Assembly: GCF_025947285.1 (NCBI RefSeq)
Contig: NZ_CP110008.1
Coordinates: 2,061,001 to 2,125,000 of the forward strand
Reading direction: 5' to 3'
Source of the DNA: Flavobacterium sp. N2820
GTDB lineage: Bacteria; Bacteroidota; Bacteroidia; Flavobacteriales; Flavobacteriaceae
DNA: 64,000 nt
The translations under genes were made by a program, and so were the position numbers. The notes below the pieces were generated by a model. The model was not told where the DNA came from. It was given only the letters and a program-made list of their open reading frames with translations, and did no database searches. Shown piece after piece: positions 43,469-52,761 of the stretch (position 1 is its first letter; each line of letters starts with the position of its first letter).

Positions 43469-45901
43469 TTAAGAACCACACATTTCACAATCTTCTGGAC
43501 CTGCATTTTTTGCTAGTTCAATCATTGCTCTGTATTCTTCAGCTGTCATTTCTGCTGGTTCTTCTAAAACCGCAATAGCTTCTAATTTTTGAGCAATTGG
43601 TTGTTCTTGTACTTCGATTGGTTCTGCTTTTTTATCGTTATTTAAAGTAAACTTAATCGCATCAACTGCAGATTTAGTTCTTAAATAATACATTCCGGTT
43701 TTTAAACCTGATTTCCAAGCGTAAAAATGCATCGAAGTTAATTTAGCATAATTTGCATCTTGCATAAACAAGTTCAACGATTGCGATTGGTCAATAAAAT
43801 ACCCTCTTTGACGACTCATATCGATAATATCTTTCATTGACATTTCCCAAACCGTTTTGTACAATTCTTTTAAATCGGATGGAATTCTTTCGATGTTTTG
43901 AACCGAACCATTGTGACGCATGATTTCTTGCTTCAAGGTTTCGTTCCACAATCCTCTTTCTACTAAATCGTTCAACAAATGTTTATTTACTACGATGAAT
44001 TCTCCCGAAAGTACTCTTCTGGTATAAATATTAGAAGTGTATGGTTCAAAAGCTTCGTTGTTTCCTAAAATTTGAGACGTTGAAGCAGTTGGCATTGGCG
44101 CTACTAATAATGAATTTCTTACTCCGTTTGCCATTACTTCTTTACGTAAACTTGCCCAATCCCAACGACCAGAAAGTTCTTCGTCTTTTAATCCCCAAAG
44201 GTTGTGTTGGAATTCTCCGTTAGCAATTGGTGAACCCTCGAAAGTTGAATATGGACCTTCTTCTTTAGCCATTTCCATAGAAGCTGTTACGGCTGCGAAA
44301 TATAAGGTTTCGAAAATTTCTTGGTTTAATTTTTTAGCTTCATCACTTGTAAAAGGCATTCTCAACAAAATGAAAGCATCAGCTAAACCTTGCACACCTA
44401 ATCCAACCGGACGGTGACGCATGTTTGAGTTTTCTGCCTCAATAACAGGATAATAATTTCTATCGATTACCTTGTTTAAGTTGCGTGTTACACGTTTTGT
44501 TACGTTGTACAATAATTCATGATTGAATGCGCCGTTTTCAACAAACATTGGCAACGAAATAGAAGCCAAGTTACATACTGCAATTTCGTCTGCAGAAGTG
44601 TATTCCATGATTTCTGTACATAAATTAGACGAACGAATGGTTCCCAAATTCTTTTGGTTTGATTTTCTGTTCGCTGCATCTTTGTACAACATATATGGTG
44701 TTCCTGTTTCAATTTGAGATTCTAATATTTTTTCCCAAAGTTCACGTGCTTTAATGGTTTTTCTTCCTTTTCCTTGTGCTTCGTATGAAAGATATAAAGC
44801 TTCAAATTCATCTCCATATACTTCATCCAAACCTGGACATTCGTTTGGACACATTAACGTCCAAGTGGTGTCTTCTTCCACACGTTTCATGAATAAGTCA
44901 GAAGTCCACATGGCAAAGAATAAATCTCTTGCACGCATTTCTTCTTTACCCGTGTTCTTTTTCAAATCTAAAAATTCGAAAATATCAGCATGCCAAGTTT
45001 CTAAGTAAATAGCGAAACTTCCTTTACGTTTTCCTCCACCTTGATCTACGTAACGAGCAGTATCGTTGAAAACACGCAACATTGGAACAATTCCATTTGA
45101 AGTTCCGTTTGTACCACGAATATATGAACCCGTTGCACGAACATTGTGAATTGCTAAGCCAATTCCTCCCGCTGATTGCGAAATTTTAGCCGTTTGTTTT
45201 AAGGTGTCATAAATTCCATCAATACTATCATCTTTCATGGTTAATAAGAAACAAGATGACATTTGAGGTTTTGGTGTTCCTGCGTTGAATAATGTTGGTG
45301 TAGCGTGTGTAAAGAACTTTTTCGACATTAATTCGTACGTTTCAATTACCGATTCCATATCGTTTAAATGGATTCCAACCGAAACACGCATTAACATATG
45401 TTGTGGGCGTTCCACAATTTTTCCATTGATTCTTAACAAATACGAACGCTCTAAAGTTTTGAAACCAAAGTAATCGTAATTAAAATCGCGGTTATATATG
45501 ATGTGAGAATTTAAAAATTCTGCATTGGCTTGAATTACTTCATGCACCTCATCTGAAATCAAAGGCGCCTCTTGATTGGTTCTTGGATTTACATAGTGGT
45601 ACATTTCACTCATCGTTTCCGAGAATGATTTATTGGTATTTTTGTGTAGATTAGAAATTGCAATACGAGCCGCTAGTTGCGCATAATCTGGGTGTGTAAC
45701 CGTCATGGAAGCTGCGGTTTCTGCTGCTAAATTATCTAATTCAGAAGTGGTAACACCATCATATAATCCTTCAATTACACGCATTGCCACTTTAACAGCA
45801 TCTACCATGTCATTTAATCCATAACATAGTTTTTTAATTCTATCGGTGATTTTGTCAAACATTACTGGCTCCTTATGGCCATCTCTTTTTACTACATACA
45901 T
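43469..45901 (-). CDS. nrdA: Ribonucleoside-diphosphate reductase, large (alpha) subunit, class Ia
   Basis: 810 residues. NrdA reduces ribonucleoside diphosphates to deoxy forms. An N-terminal ATP-cone (about 1-90; start [19 protein letters not shown]) gives allosteric control. The catalytic core has the active-site Cys in [19 protein letters not shown] with the radical Cys and Glu, and its partner in [10 protein letters not shown]. The barrel ends [19 protein letters not shown], and the C-terminal redox pair is CEMCGS. It is encoded after nrdB with a 111-base spacer that may fold. Confidence 0.96.
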   Translation of the reverse strand: MYVVKRDGHKEPVMFDKITDRIKKLCYGLNDMVDAVKVAMRVIEGLYDGVTTSELDNLAAETAASMTVTHPDYAQLAARIAISNLHKNTNKSFSETMSEMYHYVNPRTNQEAPLISDEVHEVIQANAEFLNSHIIYNRDFNYDYFGFKTLERSYLLRINGKIVERPQHMLMRVSVGIHLNDMESVIETYELMSKKFFTHATPTLFNAGTPKPQMSSCFLLTMKDDSIDGIYDTLKQTAKISQSAGGIGLAIHNVRATGSYIRGTNGTSNGIVPMLRVFNDTARYVDQGGGKRKGSFAIYLETWHADIFEFLDLKKNTGKEEMRARDLFFAMWTSDLFMKRVEEDTTWTLMCPNECPGLDEVYGDEFEALYLSYEAQGKGRKTIKARELWEKILESQIETGTPYMLYKDAANRKSNQKNLGTIRSSNLCTEIMEYTSADEIAVCNLASISLPMFVENGAFNHELLYNVTKRVTRNLNKVIDRNYYPVIEAENSNMRHRPVGLGVQGLADAFILLRMPFTSDEAKKLNQEIFETLYFAAVTASMEMAKEEGPYSTFEGSPIANGEFQHNLWGLKDEELSGRWDWASLRKEVMANGVRNSLLVAPMPTASTSQILGNNEAFEPYTSNIYTRRVLSGEFIVVNKHLLNDLVERGLWNETLKQEIMRHNGSVQNIERIPSDLKELYKTVWEMSMKDIIDMSRQRGYFIDQSQSLNLFMQDANYAKLTSMHFYAWKSGLKTGMYYLRTKSAVDAIKFTLNNDKKAEPIEVQEQPIAQKLEAIAVLEEPAEMTAEEYRAMIELAKNAGPEDCEMCGS

Positions 45902-45963
45902 ACGTTTTTAGTTTTTTGAAAACAGACAATCCCTTCTCTGCTTTCGGTTAATATTTAATGAAC

Positions 45964-45999
45964 TAAAGCGCGAGTCTCCCGACGTTTTATAGCGCTCTA
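45964..45999 (-). ncRNA. Possible structured RNA element between nrdB and nrdA
   Basis: On the minus strand TAGAGCGC pairs with GCGCTTTA (8 bp, one G-U) across 20 bases that hold a small GTC-GGGA-GAC stem with a GNRA tetraloop. It is unusually GC-rich for this region. No known riboswitch class is recognised; the function is unknown. Confidence 0.25.
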
Positions 46000-46012
46000 T
46001 ATTTTATTATTT

Positions 46013-46990
46013 TTAGAAATCAGCGTCGAAGCTAATTTTACTTGATTCAGAATCCGAATTCATTACGCCTGCTTTTTGGTATTCACCTACCCGTTTTTCA
46101 AAGAAATTTGTTTTCCCTTGTAATGAAATCATGTCCATGAAATCAAACGGGTTAGAAGAATTATAAACTCTTTCGCAACCTAATTCTACTAACAATCTAT
46201 CGGTTACAAATTCTAAATATTGCGTCATTAAAGTAGCGTTCATACCAATTAGACTAACAGGAAGTGATTCTGTAATGAATTTTCTTTCAATATCTAAAGC
46301 GTTAGTCAAAATTTCTGTAATTCTAGCTTTTGGCACTTTGTTGACAATGTGATGTGTGTGTAAATGCACAGCAAAATCACAATGCATTCCTTCGTCACGC
46401 GAAATCAATTCGTTTGAGAAAGTTAACCCAGGCATTAATCCTCGTTTTTTTAACCAATAAATTGAGCAAAATGAACCTGAAAAGAAAATTCCTTCAACTG
46501 CAGCAAAAGCAATTAAACGCTCAGCAAAACTTGGCGATTCAATCCATTTCAATGCCCATTCAGCTTTTTCTTTAATCGCTGGAAACGTTTCAATAGCATG
46601 AAACAATTGGTGTTTTTCCGCTTCATCTTTCACATAAGTATCAATCAACAACGAATAAGTTTCACTGTGGATATTTTCCATCATTAATTGAAATCCGTAG
46701 AAAAATTTAGCTTCTGGATATTGTACTTCACTAACAAAATTTTCAGCCAAGTTTTCATTTACGATTCCGTCAGAAGCAGCGAAAAAAGCTAAAATATGCT
46801 TAATAAAATATTTTTCGTCTTCACTTAATTTATTGTTCCAATCATTCAAATCTGTATGCAAATCAATTTCTTCTGCTGTCCAAATACAAGCTTCTTGTTT
46901 TTTGTACCATTCCCAAATATCTTGGTGTTTGATAGGAAAAATTACAAATCGATCTTTATTTTCTTGTAAAATTGGTTCCACTACTGACAT
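46013..46990 (-). CDS. nrdB: Ribonucleoside-diphosphate reductase, small (beta) subunit, eukaryote-like
   Basis: A 325-residue radical-generating subunit. Iron ligands are D74, E105, H108, E166, E200 and H203; the radical tyrosine is Y112 in ENIHSETYS. The sequence is strikingly similar to animal R2: [46 protein letters not shown] and the closing FDADF tail that binds the large subunit. This class is known in Bacteroidota. It is first in the nrdB-nrdA unit. The start is at a clear ATG. Confidence 0.96.
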   Translation of the reverse strand: MSVVEPILQENKDRFVIFPIKHQDIWEWYKKQEACIWTAEEIDLHTDLNDWNNKLSEDEKYFIKHILAFFAASDGIVNENLAENFVSEVQYPEAKFFYGFQLMMENIHSETYSLLIDTYVKDEAEKHQLFHAIETFPAIKEKAEWALKWIESPSFAERLIAFAAVEGIFFSGSFCSIYWLKKRGLMPGLTFSNELISRDEGMHCDFAVHLHTHHIVNKVPKARITEILTNALDIERKFITESLPVSLIGMNATLMTQYLEFVTDRLLVELGCERVYNSSNPFDFMDMISLQGKTNFFEKRVGEYQKAGVMNSDSESSKISFDADF

Positions 46991-47256
46991 AGTTATTTAA
47001 TTTTTATATGGTTAACGATTGGTTAAATTGACTTATTTGGGGTTTACAAAGTTTGTCATTTGAAATGAAAAATGAAAGGCAAACTTATTCACAATTGGAG
47101 TAAGTTTTTAACAAAGATGATTTTTGTCAGTAAATTAATATAGGTTTTTAATTTACTGATTATCAATTACTTAAAAACAAGTAAAACAAAAGTTAAAATC
47201 ATGTAAGCAACTGATAAACCAGCTCTTCACATCGATTTATGGCTTAAAAAAAACAG
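46991..47256. other. Upstream region of nrdB
   Basis: 266 bases without a gene. The box TAAGTTTG (minus strand, 47087-47080) with a TTG 24 bases away is a possible nrdB promoter with slightly long spacing. I see no NrdR-box, hairpin terminator or small ORF. Confidence 0.4.
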
Positions 47257-47823
47257 TTATTTTTTCAACTCTTTTGCTACTTTTTCTAATTCCTCGTACC
47301 ATTGTTGTCCAAATTTTCTAATTAGTGCTTCTTTGACAAATTGATACACCGGAACTCCTAATTCTTCACCTAAAGCACATGCGTCAGAACAAATGTGCCA
47401 TTTGTGATAATTAACGGCAGAGAAGTCAGAATACTCTTTTACGCGAATGGGATATAAATGACACGAAACTGGTTTTTTCCAATCCACAATTCCTTCATTA
47501 TAAGCTTGTTCAATTCCGCAAAGTGCCGTTTTTCCGTCGAAAATTACGTAAGCGCAATCTTTTCCATCTATTAAAGGTGTTTCTAATTCTCCAAAATCTG
47601 AAGTTACGTGAGTCCCTTGTTCTTCTATGGCTTTTATTCCTTCAGGGCGAAGAAATGCTTTAACTTTTGGGTAAATTTCAGCTAAAATTTTTGTTTCTGC
47701 TTCATCTAAAGGCGCACCAGCATCTCCATCTACACAACAAGCTCCTTGACAAGCTGATAGATTACAAACGAATTCTTTTTCTAAGATTTCTTCGGAAACG
47801 ATGGTTTTATTGAGCTGAAACAT
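47257..47823 (-). CDS. DUF3109 family cysteine-rich protein
   Basis: A 188-residue cytoplasmic protein with nine cysteines, most in compact motifs: CNLSACQGACC near residue 20-30, DCAYV, LCGIE, SCHLYP and CSDAC. The pattern suggests binding of zinc or an iron-sulfur cluster. DUF3109 (YkgJ-like relatives) has no settled function. A TATCTTTG box lies upstream at 47851-47844 (minus strand). It is separated from nrdB by 266 bases. Confidence 0.88.
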   Translation of the reverse strand: MFQLNKTIVSEEILEKEFVCNLSACQGACCVDGDAGAPLDEAETKILAEIYPKVKAFLRPEGIKAIEEQGTHVTSDFGELETPLIDGKDCAYVIFDGKTALCGIEQAYNEGIVDWKKPVSCHLYPIRVKEYSDFSAVNYHKWHICSDACALGEELGVPVYQFVKEALIRKFGQQWYEELEKVAKELKK

Positions 47824-48137
47824 TTTGGATTTATTTTAATGTACAAAGATACGATTTTGAATTCAGAAGTTAGAAAAAAGTTGGAATTTGAAAATTGGAA
47901 CGCGGATGAACCGGATTATACTGATGGTGACAGATTTTAATTGTATCGAATAGAGCTACAGAGAGGTTTTACTTTATTCTTTGCGCTCTTTGCGAAAAAC
48001 TTTTGCGACTTAGCGTTTAAATCTTCTAACTACTTGAACTTGTCCTTGATTTTTACTCTTGCAATTGATAATGTATCGTTAAATTAAAAAAGTTGTTGGT
48101 TCAATATGCTTATATTTGCATAAATATTCAGCGTTTT
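47824..48137. repeat. 314-base spacer with dispersed-repeat-like sequence
   Basis: It contains two segments that look like the short intergenic repeats of flavobacteria: ACGCGGATGAACCGGATTAT (about 47900-47919) and repeated TTTGCG words in CTTTGCGCTCTTTGCGAAAA plus TTTTGCGACTTAGCG (about 47979-48015). A promoter-like TATATTTG (48111-48118) precedes the MarC gene. No ORF or hairpin terminator is found. Confidence 0.5.
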
Positions 48138-48719
48138 ATGGATTTAGGAATCAATTGGAAAGACATTTTTACGATAAGTATGATACTTTTTGCAGTAATT
48201 GATATTGTAGGAAGTATTCCAATTATTGTTGACTTACGCAGTAAAATGGGACATATTCAATCGGAAAAAGCTACTATTGTTGCTGCTGTTATTATGATAG
48301 CTTTTCTGTTTGTGGGCGAAGAAATATTAAAATTAATTGGAATTGATGCCAATTCGTTTGCTGTGGCGGGTTCGTTTGTATTGTTCTTTTTGGCTTTAGA
48401 AATGATTTTAGGAATTCAATTGTATAAAGAAGACAATCCAAGTACGGCTTCGATTGTTCCGATTGCATTTCCACTAATTGCAGGTGCAGGAACCATGACT
48501 ACAATACTATCATTACGAGCCGTTTATGACAAAATAAATATTATTATCGCTATTTTAATTAATGTAATATTGGTATATGGTGTTTTGAAGTCATCAGGAA
48601 AAATTGAACGTTTATTAGGAAATAACGGATTAGGCGTAATTCGTAAAATATTTGGTGTAATTTTACTTGCGATTGCTGTAAAACTTTTTGCCGCGAATGT
48701 TAAAGGATTATTTATTTAG
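48138..48719 (+). CDS. MarC family integral membrane protein
   Basis: A 193-residue protein with about six membrane helices and family motifs VIDIVGSIPIIVDL and PIAFPLIAGAGTMTT. MarC proteins were named for multiple antibiotic resistance but that role is not supported; the function is unknown. The longer frame beginning at 48093 starts inside the promoter region and is rejected. It leads a short plus-strand group. Confidence 0.88.
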   Translation: MDLGINWKDIFTISMILFAVIDIVGSIPIIVDLRSKMGHIQSEKATIVAAVIMIAFLFVGEEILKLIGIDANSFAVAGSFVLFFLALEMILGIQLYKEDNPSTASIVPIAFPLIAGAGTMTTILSLRAVYDKINIIIAILINVILVYGVLKSSGKIERLLGNNGLGVIRKIFGVILLAIAVKLFAANVKGLFI

Positions 48720-48730
48720 AATATATATAC

Positions 48731-48928
48731 ATGAAAATTTTTACTTACATAGCTATTGCTATTGCTTTAGGATTAATTGTTTTTAACATCTTACAAATTG
48801 ATTTTTCAAATCCGTTTGAAGGGGAAAGCACCGTTGCATTTATTGGTATAATTGCTGGAATTTGCGCTATTTTATTACTTTTATTATTGCGTTTTTCAAA
48901 AATGATTGTTGATAAAACTAACGAATAA
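48731..48928 (+). CDS. Small membrane protein (65 aa)
   Basis: 65 residues with two membrane helices (about 4-21 and 36-55). It starts 11 bases after marC and ends 2 bases before the FAD protein, so it is part of that operon. I do not recognise a family. Confidence 0.7.
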   Translation: MKIFTYIAIAIALGLIVFNILQIDFSNPFEGESTVAFIGIIAGICAILLLLLLRFSKMIVDKTNE

Positions 48929-48930
48929 TT

Positions 48931-49539
48931 ATGCTTGATGTTTTAATCATTGGCGCTGGAGTTTCCGGAGTTTCTTGTGCAATGGTATTAGGTTCTGCAC
49001 AAAACAAACCTTTTGCAAACGATAAGAAAATAGCAATTGTAGCACATCAAAAAGCATCTTCTTTGCAAAACGCTATTTTCAACAATGCTTATGGAATTCC
49101 TGCAGGGAAATTAGGAAGCGAACTATTAGAAGAAAGTCTGGCTCATTTATCAAAAAACTATCCGCATGTAAAGCAAATTAATGGCGAAAAAGTACTTTCA
49201 ATTTCTGGCGAAGCTGGGCATTTTATTATTACTACCAATAAACATTCGCATCAAGCTAAAATAGTAGTTATTGCGATAGGTGCGGGAAATCCTTTTACGA
49301 TTGAAGGATTAGAAAATTTTGTAGAGCCACACATGAAAATGCCTGCTGTTAAAAACAGAATTCAACTCAAAAATGACGATCATTTAGTTACAGAAGGAAT
49401 TTATGTAGCTGGTGTTTTAGCTGGACATCGAAGTCAATTATCTATAGCTGCAGGAAGTGGTGCTGCGGTTGCAACCGATATTTTAACCTTATGGAATAAT
49501 GGAAATCATTCAATGGTTCATGATGCTCTAGGGAAATAA
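48931..49539 (+). CDS. Short FAD-dependent oxidoreductase-like protein
   Basis: A 202-residue protein with an FAD-binding GxGxxG (GAGVSGVS, residues 8-15), a second dinucleotide-associated strand ending VVIAIGAGNPF, and the C-terminal GIYVAGVLAGHRSQL segment of the thioredoxin-reductase superfamily. The central NAD(P)-binding domain and the redox CxxC are missing; the family is normally over 300 residues. It may be a natural minimal form or a relic. Its stop is immediately adjacent to the stop of the convergent S41 gene, with no spacer. Confidence 0.8.
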   Translation: MLDVLIIGAGVSGVSCAMVLGSAQNKPFANDKKIAIVAHQKASSLQNAIFNNAYGIPAGKLGSELLEESLAHLSKNYPHVKQINGEKVLSISGEAGHFIITTNKHSHQAKIVVIAIGAGNPFTIEGLENFVEPHMKMPAVKNRIQLKNDDHLVTEGIYVAGVLAGHRSQLSIAAGSGAAVATDILTLWNNGNHSMVHDALGK

Positions 49540-51111
49540 TTATTTATTTAGTGCCTTTTTTAACATTCCATCATTCTTCAATAAAACATCATAATATTGC
49601 TTTTCGCTGAATAATTGATGTACGAACTCGGCATGTAAATAATGTATAGTCTTTTCTTTTTGTGCATCTAAATTAAAAAACAATCCTGTTTGCGAAAGGT
49701 GTTTTTTAAATTCAGAAAAATAATATGGATTGGTTTTGATTTCCTTTTCTAATTCAGCTGGAGTGATTTTTTCAAACTTTTTACGGTTTTTATCCAATTG
49801 TTCAAACACGAAATAATTCACTAATCCAGATTGCATAAACAAAGTAGACGCTTCTTCACCATGTATACTTTCAAATGGCACAAAAACATCTGGAATAATA
49901 CCGCCACCGCCATAAACTATTCTTCCTTTCTTAGTTTTAAATTTTAAACTGTCTGCGATTTTGGTTTTATCTTGTTCGTATAATTCGCCACTTTCAAAAC
50001 GTTTTTCAAATTCATTAAAATAGTTTTCGCCTTTGTCATCGTAAGGTTTTTGAATGGAACGCCCAGAAGGTGTGTAATATCTTGCAACCGTTAATCGCAC
50101 TGCAGATCCGTCTCCCAAAGGCATTTCACGTTGCACCAAACCCTTTCCAAAAGAGCGTCTTCCAACAATGGTTCCTCTATCATTATCTTGAATGGCTCCC
50201 GCTAAAATTTCACTTGCTGAGGCACTATTTTCGTTGATTAAAATAGTTACTTTTCCGTTTTCAAAAATTCCTTTTTCAGTAGCAAATGTGGTGTCGATTT
50301 TCCCTTTTTTATTTTTAGTTTTAACGATAAGTTCTTTGTTTTTTAAGAATTCATCTGCAATAGCAACAGCTGATTCTAAGTAACCACCACCATTGTCTCG
50401 TAAATCGATAATAATTTCATTGGCTCCTTGCTTTTTCAATTGGGTTAAACCTTTAAAAAACTCATCATAAGTAGTTTCTGCAAAGCGATTAATCTTAATA
50501 TAACCCGCTGTTTTTGAAACCATTGTGGCTACATCAACACTTTTGATTGGAATTACATCGCGTATAATATTTACTGCAAATTTTTTATTTTCTGATTTTC
50601 TAAAAACGGTTAATTTGATGGATGAACCTTGCTCTCCTTTTAAAATTGAAAACAAGCTATCGGTTTCCATTTTTTTATTGTACAACTGCAATTTATCCGC
50701 AAAAAGGATGCGATCTCCGGCTTTAATTCCGGCTTTTTCTGATGGTCCTAGAGCAATTGGCTTAATAACAGCTAATGAATCATTATACATATAAAAATTA
50801 ACGCCAATTCCTACAAAATCACCACGCATACTTTGTTCAACTTGAGCCAAATCGCTTTTAGGAATATAAACCGAATGTGGATCGAGTTTTTCTAAAATTC
50901 CGTTAACGGTTAAATCCACAATCGAATCGGTATTTAAACTGTCTACGTATTCTTTTTCGATAAAATCAATCAGCTTATTTAGTTTGTTTTTATTGGTATT
51001 TCTACTAAAAAAAGTGTTTTCGGTAGAAGGATTTAGTTTACTTCCCATGAGAATCCCTATCGCAATGGCTACTGCAATAACAATTGGAAAATATACTTTA
51101 TTCATTCGCAT
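49540..51111 (-). CDS. S41 family C-terminal processing peptidase
   Basis: 523 residues. An N-terminal membrane anchor (YFPIVIAVAIAIGILMG) is followed by a PDZ domain (about 85-170) and the S41 protease domain with the SASASE signature in NENSASASEILAG and the catalytic Lys in SFGKGLVQ. It cleaves C-terminal ends of periplasmic proteins, a Tsp/CtpA-like role. It begins 1 base after the dCMP deaminase and ends back-to-back with the FAD gene. Confidence 0.93.
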   Translation of the reverse strand: MRMNKVYFPIVIAVAIAIGILMGSKLNPSTENTFFSRNTNKNKLNKLIDFIEKEYVDSLNTDSIVDLTVNGILEKLDPHSVYIPKSDLAQVEQSMRGDFVGIGVNFYMYNDSLAVIKPIALGPSEKAGIKAGDRILFADKLQLYNKKMETDSLFSILKGEQGSSIKLTVFRKSENKKFAVNIIRDVIPIKSVDVATMVSKTAGYIKINRFAETTYDEFFKGLTQLKKQGANEIIIDLRDNGGGYLESAVAIADEFLKNKELIVKTKNKKGKIDTTFATEKGIFENGKVTILINENSASASEILAGAIQDNDRGTIVGRRSFGKGLVQREMPLGDGSAVRLTVARYYTPSGRSIQKPYDDKGENYFNEFEKRFESGELYEQDKTKIADSLKFKTKKGRIVYGGGGIIPDVFVPFESIHGEEASTLFMQSGLVNYFVFEQLDKNRKKFEKITPAELEKEIKTNPYYFSEFKKHLSQTGLFFNLDAQKEKTIHYLHAEFVHQLFSEKQYYDVLLKNDGMLKKALNK

Positions 51112-51112
51112 T

Positions 51113-51541
51113 TTAACCCAAATCTTCTATTAATTCTACTTCAACACCAGCTTTTCTTAAAAAATCCACACCAGAAGTGTCTTTATATTCGTTATGATAT
51201 ACTACCCTTTTGATTCCTGATTGGTGTATTAATTTACTACAATCTTTACAAGGAGATAGCGTAATATACAAAGTAGCATCTTCACAAGATTGTGTTGAAC
51301 GTGCTACTTTTAAAATTGCATTCGCTTCTGCATGCAGCACATACCATTTTGTTACGTTATCATCATCCTCGCAACAATTTTCAAATCCAGATGGTGTTCC
51401 ATTGTATCCATCGGAAATAATCATTTTATTTTTAACAATAATTGCGCCAACTTTTTTTCGCTGACAATAAGACAAATTGCCCCATTCTTTAGCTATCCGC
51501 AAATAAGCTTTATCGTATTTTTCTTTTTTTTCTTTCTTCAT
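51113..51541 (-). CDS. dCMP deaminase
   Basis: A 142-residue zinc deaminase that makes dUMP for thymidylate synthesis. The motif HAEANAI and SPCKDC are intact; the N-terminus has YCQRKKVGAIIV and the substrate loop GYNGTPSGFENC. The ATG at 51541 overlaps the HupE stop as TAATG, so it is translationally coupled, and this start is better than the ATG 4 codons earlier. With nrdA/nrdB and dgt it adds to the local nucleotide metabolism. Confidence 0.93.
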   Translation of the reverse strand: MKKEKKEKYDKAYLRIAKEWGNLSYCQRKKVGAIIVKNKMIISDGYNGTPSGFENCCEDDDNVTKWYVLHAEANAILKVARSTQSCEDATLYITLSPCKDCSKLIHQSGIKRVVYHNEYKDTSGVDFLRKAGVEVELIEDLG

Positions 51542-52134
51542 TATCTGTTCCAAATTTCGCTTTCAATTAGCATTGGCAAAACTACACCAATTATAAATGC
51601 TGACATCACTAAAGCCCAATCTCTTTTTGAAAAACGGAAAAAAGTTTGAACAATGTATGAAATAATTAAAACCACGAGCACAACAATTAACTGCGCAGCT
51701 TCAATTCCTAATGCAAATTCTAAAAGCGGTAATAATTTATCAGAAGCATTTCCGGGTAAAATTGTTTTGAAATAATTTGAAAAACCAAGACCATGAATAA
51801 TTCCAAAAAATAATGTTACAATAGCAACAAAAGTGATGCTTTCATTTTTTGAAGATTTTCCGGCGGTGAATAGATGAAAAATTGCCGTGATTAAAATAGT
51901 TATTGGAATTAAAAATTCCACTAAACTGGCTTGAATTTGCACAACACCATAAACAGAAAGCAACAATGCAAGTGTGTGTCCGATGGTGAATAGCGAAACC
52001 AAAACCAATACATTTTTCCAATCTTTAAAAGCATACGGAATAACTAATGCGATTAAAAAAAGCACATGATCATAAGCATTGATATCTAAAACATGCTTGA
52101 GACCAATATTGAAATACAATAAAAACTCTGACAT
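51541..52134 (-). CDS. HupE/UreJ-family membrane protein
   Basis: A 197-residue protein with about six membrane helices and the family's VLFLIALVIPYAF and FTIGHTLALLLS segments with His residues that could bind nickel. Family members are linked to nickel or cobalt import, but no hydrogenase or urease is in the window. It starts a coupled unit with dCMP deaminase and the S41 protease. A TAAGTTTG box lies at 52167-52160 on the minus strand. Confidence 0.85.
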   Translation of the reverse strand: MSEFLLYFNIGLKHVLDINAYDHVLFLIALVIPYAFKDWKNVLVLVSLFTIGHTLALLLSVYGVVQIQASLVEFLIPITILITAIFHLFTAGKSSKNESITFVAIVTLFFGIIHGLGFSNYFKTILPGNASDKLLPLLEFALGIEAAQLIVVLVVLIISYIVQTFFRFSKRDWALVMSAFIIGVVLPMLIESEIWNR

Positions 52135-52215
52135 AATGATACATTTTATTTGGGGAATTCAAACTTACAATTTATTTTTAGAAGTTGATAAATTCTTTCA
52201 GAAAAGCTTGTGAAA

Positions 52216-52250
52216 TTGTTTCAAAAAAATAGATTTTTTGTGTAATTTTG
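52216..52250 (+). promoter_or_regulatory. Promoter candidate of TerB-like gene (TTG-N24-TAATTTTG)
   Basis: TAATTTTG at 52243-52250 is a perfect -7 box, 21 bases before the ATG; the TTG at 52216 is one base farther away than the usual 17-23 spacing. Confidence 0.5.
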
Positions 52251-52271
52251 CATAAAATTAAAACAATCAAC

Positions 52272-52703
52272 ATGTCAATTTCAGATTTATTCGATAGCGG
52301 TTTTAGAAATAGAAACAAAGGTCATTTTTCAGCAATTGTAAGAGTTGCTTTATCAGACGGTACAATTTCTCCAGAAGAAAGACAATTCTTAGATAAATTA
52401 GCTATCAAATTAGAAATTTCTCAAGCGGAATATGAAGAAATTTTAGAAAATCCTTTAAAATATCCTGTGAATCCACCATTAATGCACACGCATCGTTTAG
52501 AGCGTTTGTATGATTTATCAAGAATGGTGTATGCTGATGCTATTTTAGGAGAAAAACAACAAGATTTATTAATGCGTTTTGCTTTAGCTTTAGGTTTTAC
52601 AGCAGGAAACGTAGGTTATATTGTAGATAAAGCATTGAAATTAGTTGATATGAATGTGGATTTAGACACGTTCACATACGAAATGCAACACATGAACAGA
52701 TAA
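52272..52703 (+). CDS. TerB-like/DUF533-type helical protein
   Basis: 143 residues starting MSISDLFDSGFRNRNKGHFS. The all-helical TerB-like fold is suggested by VRVALSDGTISPEERQFLDKLA, with an acidic cluster as in TerB. It is alone between a promoter and terminator. The function is unknown in this family outside tellurite resistance; no other ter genes are present. Confidence 0.8.
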   Translation: MSISDLFDSGFRNRNKGHFSAIVRVALSDGTISPEERQFLDKLAIKLEISQAEYEEILENPLKYPVNPPLMHTHRLERLYDLSRMVYADAILGEKQQDLLMRFALALGFTAGNVGYIVDKALKLVDMNVDLDTFTYEMQHMNR

Positions 52704-52723
52704 TTAATTCTGTTTTAAAATAC

Positions 52724-52757
52724 AAAAGCACAAATTCTGACGAGTTTGTGCTTTTTT
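52724..52757. terminator. Bidirectional terminator between TerB-like gene and M20 dipeptidase
   Basis: AAAAGCACAAA and TTTGTGCTTTT pair around a 10-base loop, with A/T runs on both sides, just before the dipeptidase stop. Confidence 0.88.
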
Positions 52758-52761
52758 GTTT

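Noticed and set aside
48093..48137. TTG start extending MarC by 15 residues
   Set aside because: It lies in the promoter region (TATATTTG at 48111) and adds a non-family N-terminus.
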